From assembly GCA_012934845.2 (NCBI GenBank), contig WNNJ02001036.1, positions 62,001 to 126,000 on the forward strand: a DNA stretch of 64,000 nt, in the 5' to 3' direction. Numbering within the stretch: the first letter of the stretch is position 1; each line of letters opens with the position of its first letter. This document shows positions 31,471 through 42,485 of this stretch, piece by piece. The DNA is from Pomphorhynchus laevis. Lineage: Eukaryota > Acanthocephala > Palaeacanthocephala > Echinorhynchida > Pomphorhynchidae. The notes under the pieces are model-generated. The model was given only the letters and a program-made list of their open reading frames with translations. It did not search any database and was not told the origin of the DNA. The position numbers and the translations under genes are program-made.

Positions 31471-32010
31471 TAAATATAAAAATAAGTTATTATATAACGA
31501 ATTGTAAATTTTTTGCTTATCGATTAACAACATACAATATCTGCTCTGCAACGGCTAAGTCCATAAATTTTAAAATTTTGTCTGTAGAAAATGAACACAA
31601 TTATGAGGCAGTCTTAAAAATGGTCTACCTCATGATGACCCCATTTTGTCTCATTCCAAATTAAGATATAACATATGATTTATTGATGTTGTACATAAAT
31701 TGCACTGGTAAATTGATGATTTATAGTGTTTTATTAAAAAGTTTATATTTAAAACTCAGAGAATGATACAATATCTAACATCGACAGAAGCTTTCACTAG
31801 TTTACAGAATTAAATAAATTCAGAATTTTAAAATATTAATTTAAAAAACTTCAGATAGTATGCGAGATAACTCTGCTTCACTGTAAAATGTTGATTTTTG
31901 ATATTGTCAACTATTTCAAAAAAAGAGAGATTATATTTGTTCAATGCGCTTTATACCATTTAGCATAAAAACCTTCAATGCACTGTTTCTTATATCGCTA
32001 ATAATAATAG
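31471..32010. other. Spacer without recognised gene
   Basis: AT-rich. The plus-strand 83-codon frame at 31944-32195 is antisense to a better coding candidate (next entry) and is regarded as its shadow. Confidence 0.4.
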
Positions 32011-32019
32011 AAATGTGTT

Positions 32020-32960
32020 ACGGTACATTTCTACAAAAGACGGAATATGTAGGAATAAGCCATGTATTGTTTACATATTTTAAAAGTTCGTCTACCAATG
32101 TGTCGACTCTAGGAATTATTCTATTGATTATCCTACACCCTTCATCGATATGTGAAACGGATTGGGGAATGTGTACTGATCGTTTGAGAAGCTAGTTTGA
32201 AATCAGAGTTATCATTGAATAAAGATTTAAGCCAAGATTATTTAATTTTCTCGTTAAACAGTGAACGAAATGAAAAAAGCACCACTTGATAGACACAATT
32301 AGAAACATTTCTTTATTTGAGTTCAAAGCCGAAAATTTCAAAGTCAAATTGTATATTAGACGGACACAAATTAGCATTATTAACTTCTAAAAGTTCTACT
32401 AGCTTTGTAAGCATATATCTACAAACATATTCCTCAACTGAAGATATAAAACTAAACACGAGCAGGAAAACATCATAATGTTGATAAAAATCAGATGTGG
32501 ATTTAAAGGTTTCATTCATAAAAATCCGAAGAATATTAAAACGTGAAAATCTCTTTTTTTGCTAACATTACTACATTAAAATTATTTTCAAAGTTTTGTT
32601 TCATTATACAGTTGACTCTATCCTGTCTAAGAAACGATTCTTCATTGATGTTTAAAAACTAATGTTAAAATGATAAAATATTCTTTTCTGTCTTAATATG
32701 AAATTACTCACACTAGAATACTCCGGAATAAAAAGTTTTATCTTTCATTACTAATCTCCTTGGAAACAAACTCTAATAACATCATTTCGTAGAGAGTTTT
32801 ATCTCCCATAAAAGGATCCGAAAACAATTGTAGCTTTTATTCCTTGTGAAGCATGTTAATTACATGCTTTATGTCTGTATCATTATTGTGTTTATTTTCC
32901 ACTGACACAATTTCAAATATTGTCGAATTTGAGCATATCTCAAATTCGCATGGAATATAC
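32020..32960 (-). CDS. Unrecognised host gene candidate, several exons
   Basis: Minus-strand segments look coding, with mixed polar/hydrophobic helical composition and splice-like borders. These are IFEIVSVENKHNNDTDIKHV (about 32915-32830), LFSDPFMGDKTLYEMMLLEF (about 32815-32745, donor-like GTAATG after), EESFLRQDRVNCIMKQNFEN (about 32640-32560), and FMNETFKSTSDFYQHYDVFL through IFGFELK with a stop (32519-32313). HIPQSVSHIDEGCRIINRII to CRNVP with a stop covers 32180-32015. The pieces lie in different frames, and their splicing is not worked out. AATAAA overlaps the GFELK stop. No family is recognised, and a decayed gene is equally possible. Confidence 0.35.
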
Positions 32961-35404
32961 AGTTATTGAATTTGAGAACATTTGTTTCTTCTCTTGTTTA
33001 TAAACAAGAAAACAAAATAAAAAAATTTTTGGAAGTGGAATTGGAAAGTAGTGGGCCGTAACCGATTGAATGGCGTGGTACAAGGAATTGGCAGAAGTAG
33101 TATAATAAATAATAAACAACTTTATTATAATAATCCGGTTAAACGCAAGCCAAGAAGTCATGGCGATTAAAGGAATAAGAAAAATAGACTTAAAAATATT
33201 AAAAAAGAAATGTATATAAATGAACAATTAGAAATTATGTATCGATAATATTAGAAACATCATAGAAACTTAGTCTCATTGCAAGTCTTAATTTTGATAA
33301 AATAAATGAACATAATCTAGAATTAATTAAAAATGGTAAATTAATAAAAATGCTATCAAGAGGGTAAAATATATATGAAAAATATAAATGGTAACGCTAC
33401 ATATGAACGTAGTGATTTAAGTTTATAAACAATTATTACAAGTCATTGTTCTATAACGAATAAAAAGGGTATAAAGGTTGAATCAGATAATAAAACTATA
33501 CCTATATTATATTGGAATCCAAAATTACATAAAAATCCAATAAAACCTAGGTTCATATGTAGTGCGTTTAAATGTACATTAAAACCACTTTCTGTCTATA
33601 TGAATAAAATACTTAAAGTAATTAAAGCACACTTTAAAAAATATTGCAAGGTAATCGAAATTAATACTGGTATAAAACACTATTTCAGTATTAATTCTAC
33701 AAAAGAATTTTTAGAACAGACAAAAGGAATAAATTTTCAAAATATAAATACATACGATTTTAGTACGCTTTATACAAATCTAGATTTAGTAGATATTAAA
33801 GAAGCGTTAGTAAAATTAATTAACCTTATATTCGGAAAAAGATATACATAAGCTATTATAACTATAACGCCTATCTAATAAATATACATTAAAACCACTC
33901 TGTTTTTATGAATAAAATACTTAAAGTAATTAAAACACACATTTTAAAAACTAGATAATAAAACTATACCCATATTATATTGGAATCTAAAATTAAATAA
34001 AAATACAATAAAATCTAGGTTCATTTGTAGTTATTTAAAATGTACATTAAGCTCTGCTCACGAATAAAATACTTAAAATAAAAAGAAAACACATTTTAAG
34101 TATTCTAGGTATTCGAAATTAATTAGTAAAAACACTATTTTAGTATTAATTGCACAACAAATTTTCGGAACACGCAAAAGGAATAAAATTTCAAAATAAA
34201 ATTAATTTGTTAAAGCTTTGATTTAATTTTTGAAGCTTTAATTTTGTTAAATTAAAATTATTCAAAAGTAGGAGAAGAATTAATTTAGAAAAATTAATTA
34301 ATTTTATATTCGGAATAATAATTATAACGCCTATCTAACAAAACTTAAACCACCAAGTAAATATAAATATGTGGATAAAATTGAATTAATAGAATCCTTA
34401 AATATTTTAAATCAAAATTATTTAAAGGTAGGGACATTTATATTCAGACAAATAAAAGGTGTTCCAACGGGAGGTAATAGTAGCCCAATTATAGCTGACT
34501 TGTTTTTAAGCTTTATCGAATATGAATTTGTTCATAACTGTGTAAAAACTAAATCTAAACAATATAAATATATGAAACATATATTTCGATACATTGATGA
34601 TATATGTGTATTTAATTCTAGCAATTTTAATTCAATAAGCGAACAAATTTATCCAGGAAACCTTATTCTTAACAAAACCAATATTAATGATAAAGAAGGT
34701 GTATATCTAGATATAAACATTAAATTAACATTAACTAAAACTACTATTAATTTATATCGTAAAGATGACATATTTAAATTTACAAGAAACATATTTTTGC
34801 ATGAGCATTCATGCATACCATATAATATAAAATATAATACATTAATGAAATTTTAAGAAGTGCCATAATATATTATGATACTGACTTTTTCAAAATGATT
34901 TAAATAATTAAATAAATAAATATTTTAAACTATGTTAAAGGAATAGGAAAAATAGAGTTAAAAATATTAAAAAAGATATGTATATAAATGAACAATTAGA
35001 AATATAAAAACAACTTTTAAGTGATAATAAGATGAAAGATCTTTATCCTTCTCTAAAAGAAGTTTTATTAGAGAAATCATTTATACAATAAATCACATCT
35101 ATATTTAGACAAATAAAAGGAGGTAACGGTATCCCAATTATAGCTGACTTATTTTTAAGCTTTATAATGTATGATTTGTTCTGAAACTCAATAAAAAATA
35201 AAGTAATAACTATATAAAGATATAAAATATATATTTCGATATATATATGATATATGTGTATTAAACTCTGATAAGTTTTATTCGATAAACGAACAAATTT
35301 ATCCAGTTTATAAACAGTTATGAATTTAATAAATTTATCTAGTTATGAATTTTTTCAATCCATAATTATTTTTTAATATTATTCTTTTAAATAGTTGATA
35401 CTGA

Positions 35405-35515
35405 TTTATTATTGATAAATAATTATTGAAGCTGGGTCAAAGTAAAGAATTATTTTTGATATTTCGCTAACTCCTGTTAGCATCTTCAGAAGATGTTAGC
35501 ATCTGAACATAAAAT
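35405..35515 (-). repeat. Hammerhead-like inverted-repeat element half
   Basis: On the minus strand, CTGAAGA (fits CUGANGA) is followed by a spare T. Then come GCTAAC, loop AGGA, GTTAGC (6 bp, perfect) and GAAAT. A further GCTAACATCTTCTGAAGATG palindrome surrounds it. Embedded in the PLE mosaic. The stem II plus core order is right for a hammerhead; stems I and III are not convincing. Confidence 0.5.
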
Positions 35516-35837
35516 TAACATTAAATTAACATCAATTAAAACTACTTTTAATTTATATCGTAGAGATGACATATTTAAATTTACAATAAACATATTTTTG
35601 AATTAGCATTCATGCATACCATATAATATGATACTGACTTTTTCAAAATGATACTGACTTATGATACTGACTTTTCAAAATCATTTAAATAATTTAATAG
35701 ATGTATATTTTAAACTATGTTACCATAAAAATACAATCAAACAGAAAATAGTAAAATATATAAATCAACACAATAATATTAAAAATAAATTTTAACTCTT
35801 AAGCGAAAATAGAATAAAATAATAGATAGACGAATTT

Positions 35838-35938
35838 CATTAGAGGAAATATATCATTTATATGTATTTGACACCCCTGCTTGTTAGGTCGAGGAATAGC
35901 GCCGAAACCTGATAACATAGCAGTTCCTTCTGATGACC
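35838..35938 (+). ncRNA. Structured PLE 3' UTR segment, diverged copy
   Basis: P1 here is AAATATAT with ATGTATTT, replacing AAATACGT with ACGTATTT elsewhere: one full pair swap (G-C to A-T) and one change to a G-T wobble. P3 strand CATAGCAG and TTCCTTCTGATGACC are retained. P2 is eroded. Confidence 0.5.
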
Positions 35939-36444
35939 TCTATTCGTCGAATGTATAATTATTATTTATTAGACAATTCGTAAAAATTGACTTTTGTTTT
36001 AAATATTAATTTTAAATTTAACTTGATATAAATCATAAAACTTCTTATATAAAATGTATTTCTTATTCATAATCATTTACTAATTAATAATTTGAATTTT
36101 ATTTAGCCTTATTTTTATTTATAAATAATATAAAATGCGTAAACTCAGTTAACTGATATGTTTCTGTGATAAAAATATTCGTTAAGATATGCGACCAGAA
36201 AATCATTACATTTGAAATTATATTTATTTAAAAATAAATAATTAAAATTATATTCAATTATATTCTTCAAATTTGAATTTAGTTGTTGGCTAGAATAATC
36301 AATGTTGGCTTATATAATAAAGACATCTTTGCTATCGACCAAGAACTACTTTGTCGATGTTGGCGTATTTTGCTAATGGACAAAATCGACTTCTAGTATG
36401 TAAAACTCGATTTCGCACCACAATCTTTTTTCATTAACTCGATT

Positions 36445-39400
36445 TCAATCCATTGGAATCTTTATTGTATAAAACAATTGTTTACCATCTTTCGTGGTCA
36501 TTACTTGGTCTTTTAATTTTTCGAAATACGTTTCGCATTTCCGTGTCATGCAATTCACTTTTCCGGTTGTATCGTAATATTTATAGTAAATGACTGCCTT
36601 GAATTCCCTGTGTAGTTCGACTAGCAACTCACAAGTAGAATCAGTTACTTACTTTAAACCTTGATCGAACTCTGTTATGTTGATGTAGTACGGTGCAACC
36701 TCGTTAAGCGCAGGGATATTCAATTTATCGCATAGCTAAATCGAGGCAATTCAGTCAATCGGTCTTGATGTTCGCTTAGAAATTACTTCTTTCTGTATAT
36801 CACCTTTGTCATTTCAGCAGCATTCGGCTGCTCGAACGTGATTGTGGTCAGGATTTCTAAATCGTTTGTTTATTTCCAAGTTAAAATGAATTAAATCGAT
36901 TAATTACTTTTGTTAACTGTCTCACACTTGTTTTTCGCAGTTACAAACGCTGACCAGTCTTTCAATTCAACTAAAAAAAATAGAATAACGTAAGTCATTT
37001 GTTCAAAGGAAATTATATAGTACCTGTTTCTGAAGATGTTGTTGCTGATTCACCTGGTATTTGATCGAATTGAACATTGAAATCGGCACCTCCATTTATT
37101 TTAAATTTATTTATTTCATTGTAAAACACTTTGCATTTGCCATCACACTTATTTGTTCATTTATAGTACATCGTGGTTTTAAATTTTCTAAGCATATAAA
37201 TTCAATTGCGTTAATGAAATAATAATCAAAGCTGATTATTTGGTTATTATGAAATATATAATAATCAAAGCTGATTTTTTGATTATTATGAAATATATAA
37301 TAATCAAAGCTGATTATTTGATTATTATGAAATATATAATAATCAAAGCTGATTATTTGATTATTATGAAATATATAATAATCAAAGCTGATTATTATGA
37401 AATATATAATAATCAAAGCTGATTATTTGATTATTATGAAATATATGATAATCAAAGCTGATTATTTGATTATTATTAAATAATAAAAGTTCAATTCAAG
37501 TGTTTAAGTTAATTTTTTGGAGGAAACTGTAATTTATGTGCATAAGTATGGGCAATTTTATTTTTAACTAGGAAATGTGAGACCAAATCGATGGCCTTAC
37601 CATGGGAAATCCCCTTGCACCTGTTTTTGTAGAACTATATATGAGAAGATTTAAAAATGATTATGTATGTCATATGGAGATGGTTGTAATGTGGTTCACA
37701 TATGTTGATGATATCTTTCTTGCGTGCCGAAACGATGTTACTTATTGTGCACTCTCTGATGTTCTTTACTCTAAGGATGTCCGTATTCAATGGTGTATTT
37801 TTAGTGAAAGTGACAGAGGATTACCATTCTTAATTTGGAATTATGCAATGTCATTGCTTAAGACTAGTGTCTATCAAAAGATGTGTACTGGATCGGAAAT
37901 CGTGTCTTGGTAATCTAACATTCATGTCAGGTGATTGATATCGGCTGCTGTTTCACACTTCAGACGTGTAGATGATTTGTATACGACGCGTTCATTCGAT
38001 GATTTGTATGCTGATAGGACAAATGTTATTACGCATAGTTTGATAGGGAGAGTGGTTTTCCCAGGTAGGCATTCAAAAAACTTAAGTTAAAATATCATTA
38101 ATGTCTTTCTTTTGTTGACTATGCATACTAGTATTTTACTGAATATTATTTTGTGTTTTACTGGGTGATGTTTTTAGTTCTTTGTTTGATAATGTTAATG
38201 TTTTGTTTTATTATGTGATGTTTTTACTGTTTGAGCGCTTTATTTTGCTGTCTATTTTTTCATACTTTCATCGATTTTGTAGCGAGGTACATCATTTAAA
38301 TACTTATTTATATTATTTTAATGTTCATGAACACGACCAAATTCTCACCTCGAGTAACTGAAAGCATGAACGTCGGAGAATAACTCAATTTTACTTTTTC
38401 ATCCATTTTTATGGAATTTTCTGCAAATACTCCATGAAACAAGATAAGTAACGACTTATCAATTTTGAAAAAGGAAGACAGAGAGGTGATTCTTCCAATT
38501 TAGAAAATGATTAACTTAATTACCATAACTCCAGCAATCCCTATTGCCAAAAATCATTATTTTAACGAATTCCTTCGCTATTTTCTTTCCAATTATTCTA
38601 ACAGAGTTCTCTTGAACTCAGCTCGAACTATCGGCATTCGTACCAAATTTGTTAACACAGCAATTGCTAAAGAGTACCTGAATTATTTTAAAGATAAACA
38701 CATTTCCGCCAACTTGTAGTAGATCGTAATGTGAAACGAACTTTACATGAGTAAAACAATTTTGTATATTATAATCACAAAGCTTATTATATTGTTGAAT
38801 TAAAAACGAAAGATTGCATGTAGAACGGCGCACCTGGAAGATCTTCCGACGTTTCTGCCAATATTCCACACAGCTAAATTAAATAGACAGTTTAACGTCA
38901 CAATCGGATACAATCGGTTATATTACAGCTCTCTGTAAAGACTTTTCAGCTTCATCAAAATTCGCAATAATACAATTCACCGTACAAGTTGCCTCTATTT
39001 CTAAAGTCATTAAAATTGTTGGATTAGTAAACAAAACGTGAGAACGAGTCCTGGCTTCTACTTGTGTTGAATGTTTTTTCACAGTTCGCTTTCTTCGCTT
39101 CAAAAGCCGACCAATCCTCTTCATATATTGGTTGTGGGTAAGCAGACTAACATGAAATCAGAGACTAACGGACTACACATATACACAGATTCATTGCAAT
39201 GTCGATCGGTAGACTTACGGTGTATTTCAAAATATCACTTTTGAATTCAATCCCCTTCAGTCTGTCGAGGTAGCTTTCGCAATCAACCAGGGAGCAGTCA
39301 GTCTCTTTATCGTAATATATAACAACCGAAAACGTACTAAAGACAATATGAAATTTGTTCATCATTAAGGTTTATAAGCTTACTCATTATTAGTATGAAA

Positions 39401-39451
39401 ATCACTAACTTCAATGTAGACAGGAGAATCATCGTTCAACCTAATACACAA
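36445..39451 (-). CDS. Multi-exon gene with repeated Cys modules (novel-looking ectodomain)
   Basis: Exons (minus strand) in order: 39384-39451, 39219-39336, 39062-39146, 38927-39000 (module A). Module B: about 38790-38873, 38678-38740, 37024-37147, 36908-36970, 36804-36856. Module C: 36653-36735, 36445-36607 (stop). Homologous exons share sequence and phase. The first exon of each module starts LC (LCIRLNDDSPVYIEVSDF, LCGILAETSEDLPGAPFY, LCDKLN...APYYINITEF), always in phase 0. The second has VVIYYDKETD or AVIYYKYYDT followed by C-x3-4-C-x2-[YF]-x3-[LI]. The third has DWSAFEAKKANCE or DWSAFVTAKNKCE, and the fourth starts KI. Introns are mostly 47-55 nt. Module C lacks its DWSAF half and ends IPMD. 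About four Cys per module suggests a secreted or extracellular fold. I recognise no family. Some borders, especially in module B, are tentative. Confidence 0.6.
37217..37480. repeat. 39-bp minisatellite, about 7 copies
   Basis: Unit ATAATCAAAGCTGATTATTT plus GATTATTATGAAATATATA, internally palindromic (AATCAAA/TTTGATT). 39 is divisible by 3, so both strands stay open and give repetitive frames; these are not treated as genes. It lies in an intron of the module gene. Confidence 0.93.
37560..38060 (+). mobile_element. Canonical PLE RT fragment
   Basis: TMGNPLAPVFVELYMRRF (motif B), WFTYVDDIFLACRNDV (motif C, YVDD), VRIQWCIFSESDRGLPFLIW (motifs D-E, close to the usual FT-E-E...LPFLD-V), then YQKM. 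It matches the Penelope/Poseidon style rather than the permuted element. The thumb continues to about 38060 in a broken frame. Located inside an intron of the minus-strand module gene. Confidence 0.8.
38061..38500. other. Intronic spacer
   Basis: T-rich (TTTTGTTTTATTATGTG-type) with no recognised feature. Lies between the PLE fragment and module B exons. Confidence 0.5.
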
Positions 39452-39479
39452 CTAAACAGAGGAGTTATTTAAAATAAGA

Positions 39480-40690
39480 GATCTATTACATTAATAGAAT
39501 CCTTAAATATTTTGATAAATCAAAATTATCTAAAAGTAGGAACATCTATATTTAGACAAGTAAAAGGTGTTCCAATGAGTGATAATAGTAACCCAATTAT
39601 AGCTGACTTATTTTTAAGCTTTATAGAATATGAACCATATTGTAAAAATACGTAAGTACGATTGATTTCAATTTTAGATCTTTTAAATGTAACAGAAAAA
39701 TTGAATAGTTTGTGATGTTATAAATAATAATAATTGTATTGTAAGTAATACGACAAACAAATGTTTTTCATTAAATATTAATAATAATTGTAACTGCAAT
39801 ACCGCAGGTGTAGTGTATCTAATGCAATGTACATGTGGATTGCAATATATAGAAAAAACATCAAATGATAAAAACTAGGTTTAGGCAACACATATATAAT
39901 ATACAGCATAATAGTCAAACTATATTTCATAAACATATGAGATTAATAGGACATGATATTAAAAACTGTAAATTATTTATTTTAGAACATATTATCGAAG
40001 AAAACATTTCAATATTAAATCAAAAACTATTGGAAAAAGAAAATTTTTGGATTAAAACACTTAATTCCATGTACCCATTAGGATTGAATGACGTGGTACA
40101 AGGAATTGGCAGAAGTAGTATAATACATAATAAGCAACTATATTATAATAATCCAGTTAAACGCAAACCAAAAAGTCATGGTGATAAAAGGAATAGGAAA
40201 AATAGAGTTAAAAATATTAAAAAAGATATGTATATAAATGAACAATTAGAAATATTAAAACAACTTTTTAGTGATAATAAGCTAAAAGATCTTTATGTAA
40301 ATATAATAAGTTTTTCTAAAGATATCATATGTTCAATAAATCAAAAATTAATTAACGACTATGATAGGCTAAGTTGTATAATAGGCAGTGATTGTAATAC
40401 AAAATACTATAATCGTACAATAAATGTTAATAATAACAATAGAAAATATACATTAACCATAAACTTCATTAATAAATGTATAGATAACATAAATATAGGT
40501 AGACTTTTAAATAATTCTAAAAGTAAAGAAACGATAATATTAGGAACATTATAGAAACTGAATGCATTACAAAAGTCTTGATTTTGATAAAATAAATGAA
40601 CATATATGCACTCATAATCTAGAATTTATTGAAAACAATGAATTAAAGAAAAAGTTATCAAAAGGGTATAAATATAGAATAATTTTTTAA
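39480..40690 (+). mobile_element. Permuted PLE, left part: RT scrap, leader intron, GIY-YIG and linker
   Basis: 39480-39635 is a detached RT piece up to the FLSFIEYE block. 39652-39677 is the 26-nt intron-like segment. From 39690 comes the Cys-rich lead-in and nuclease (VVYLMQCTCGLQYIEK; Gly of YIG replaced here), with RFRQHIYNIQ and FWIKTLNSMYPLGLND. A 229-codon open frame runs 39865-40554 through the basic linker. The element breaks off near 40685 and resumes at 42486 in the same orientation. Confidence 0.85.
39652..39677 (+). other. Candidate 26-nt intron in PLE leader, second copy
   Basis: GTAAGTACG at the start and ATTTTAG at the end. Length is identical to 5866-5891, followed by the same ATCTTTTAAATG. 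Internal bases differ, while the splice-site-like ends are kept. Confidence 0.5.
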
Positions 40691-40734
40691 AGTAAGAAAA
40701 TTTATTTTTATAAAATTGAAGAGTTTGAATGTCA

Positions 40735-41460
40735 TGCTTCCATAAACGGTTTTGCCGGAAGGGAACGGCTAGATCTTGGAGCCCGTAGCGAGGCCGAGCA
40801 TGAACGCATGATTAAGAAGGTAATACATCTCTTCAAGCGAATGAGATTATCCGCGTAATACTGTGGATGTGCATCGGTTTTCTTGCAAATGATTGACCGC
40901 AACAGCGATACTGTACTTGCACCCATGCCCGCTGATGTGGAAAAAACAAGGGGCATAAAACTACCATGCTCTACCAGTTCGATTCGCTCCACGTATTTTG
41001 AAATCTTGCGTTTTTCGTTAACTCGAAGGCGGAACGGGCACTACGATTTGCGTAAGATTGAGCAAGCGTTGAAAAAATCATGGCGTCACAGAACGTCCGC
41101 TCATATCGTTCCGCATGCAATCCAGAACATACAATATCTAGTCTTGCTTGTACATATCTTGTGGTGCAAGAAGATTGAAAGGAAATAGACTCGGGGATTT
41201 GAGAAAGACGAGGTTCGATTCCCACACCGTGACATACTTCTGTTAATTCTTGGGCAATTATGTCCCTGATTGCGTTATGTCTGATTGTCGGTAAGCCTCC
41301 TCTGGCGCAAGAGAGTGCATGACCAACACCCATTAACTCTCCACAGACGCACTGTCGTTCTTCGGTCAGGGTTGACCATCCATATCGGCAGCGTAGAGCA
41401 TCGATGAATTCCAAAGGACTGAGGTGAAACCTCTCCATCTTAAGTGGCAGTGAGCTGAGT
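40735..41460 (-). mobile_element. Retroelement C-terminal Zn-finger/nuclease-like region
   Basis: Minus strand 41438-40971 (155 codons): LSPLEFIDALRCRYGW, CVCGELMGVGHALSCARGG, RHNAIRDIIAQEL, ARLDIVCSGLHAERYERTFC, DAMIFSTLAQSYANRSA. An overlapping frame, 40992-40732, continues HGSFMPLVFSTSAGMGAST and SLLRSIICKKTDA. This is the known C-terminal module of a group of invertebrate RT-bearing elements (HALSC..GG..RHN..RD, then ...LVFST-GGMG). The DI...D segment may be a PD-(D/E)XK-type nuclease; that is inference. GC is far above the PLE surroundings. Confidence 0.7.
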
Positions 41461-41489
41461 CAAGAGGACGCTCCTTTAGTTGCCTCATG

Positions 41490-42185
41490 TGATATGGAAT
41501 TGGCAATTCCGGGCTCCAGAGACTCAGATAATTCTTCAATTCTGATACATGTGTGGCATCAACAACAGTAGATGGTAATTTATTCCAATCTTTGACAATT
41601 CGATGTATATGTCACCTCGGTTCCGTTTCGGTCCCCGTTTGTGTACCAGTTTAAGCTTGTGTCCTCGTAGATTTTTATTAGCAGAAAGTGTAAATAGAGG
41701 GTTTAAAACGTGCTTAGAAGAGTGCAGTGTCCTCCACACCAACATCAAATCTGATTTAATTAAGGACGTCTCAACATCGCATATGCCTATAACTTCTAGT
41801 CTCTGAGGGTAGGGAATATCTCGAATAGAAGAAACCATATGGCCTGCTTTACGGAGAATGCCCTCGAGTAAACGCAAATCACCCTTAGATTGCGGAAAGA
41901 CTGCTGATGAAGCATATAGCATATAAATAATATCAAACGAGGGGAACAGCACCTTAAATGAGTCAACATCTATTGAACCTAGCGTTCTTCATAGTAACCC
42001 TAGGATGCGTTGACATTTGCTTACAATATATCTTACATGAGGACCCGATGACAGATTATTAGATAATATAATACCGAGATACTTGACTTGATCAACAATC
42101 TTAATGGTAGCACTAATGGTACCGCCCAAAGTGTACGAGCCAGAGTAAATCAACTTGCCTAAATGCATGTGATAGGCCTTTTCTA
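41490..42185 (-). mobile_element. CR1/Jockey-like LINE 3' end, nested
   Basis: Minus strand: TLGGTISATIKIVDQVKYLG, IILSNNLSSGPHVRYIVSKC, then DLRLLEGILRKAGHMVSSI, YPQRLEVIGICDVETSLIKS, RGHKLKLVHKRGPKRNRGD. This is the conserved post-RT region of CR1/Jockey-type LINEs. It splits the retroelement into 42485-42186 and 41460-40735, so it inserted later. A TTAATGAGAG/CTCTCATTAA inverted repeat (42186-42223) marks its upstream junction. Confidence 0.75.
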
Positions 42186-42485
42186 TTAATGAGAGACTAC
42201 TTTAATGAGTAGCCTCTCATTAAATATGATTTTTCTTTTATTAGATATACCTGCTGAGATCGAATTTTGCAGTTCATAAAGTTGCTCAGCGCTGTCAGCG
42301 CAATCAAACGCTCTGCACATTTCTAGAGATCCCTGGAACTCAACTTGATTGTTAAAGCAGGGATCAAAGATACCAAGGCCTCTTAGCTTTAGCGGCGAAG
42401 AAATAATTGTGATCCACTTCGCGTCGAGCGGAAATTTAGTAAGGACTGGTACGAGTGACTGAAAGATCGCATTGTGCAGATCCAA
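42186..42485 (-). mobile_element. Retroelement upstream part (split by LINE)
   Basis: Minus-strand 99-codon frame: MDLHNAIFQSLVPVLTKFPL, SSPLKLRGLGIFDPCFNNQV, EFQGSLEMCRAF. Collinear with 21744-21989 and belonging ahead of the 40735-41460 region. It abuts the resumed PLE at 42486. Confidence 0.7.

Larger units (their letters stand above)
33060..36165 (+). mobile_element. Permuted PLE mosaic with repeated internal pieces
   Basis: 33070-33230 is the end of the GIY-YIG region (VVQGIGRSSII counterpart). 33400-33850 is RT from YWNPKLHKNPIKPRFICSAF to motif A (YDFSTLYTNLDL). 33880-34340 is a diverged repeat of the same part. 34371-34856 is an open 161-codon RT piece with GVPTGGNSSPIIADLFL (motif B) and FRYIDDICVFNS (motif C). 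34900-35800 holds further shuffled fragments. 35838-35938 is the structured 3' UTR segment, and 36140-36165 the terminal tail. Parts occur two or three times, so the locus grew by repeated or template-switching insertion. Confidence 0.8.

Noticed and set aside
32940-33227. 95-codon hydrophobic minus-strand frame as a membrane protein
   Set aside because: Most of it is antisense to the PLE linker region at 33060-33230.
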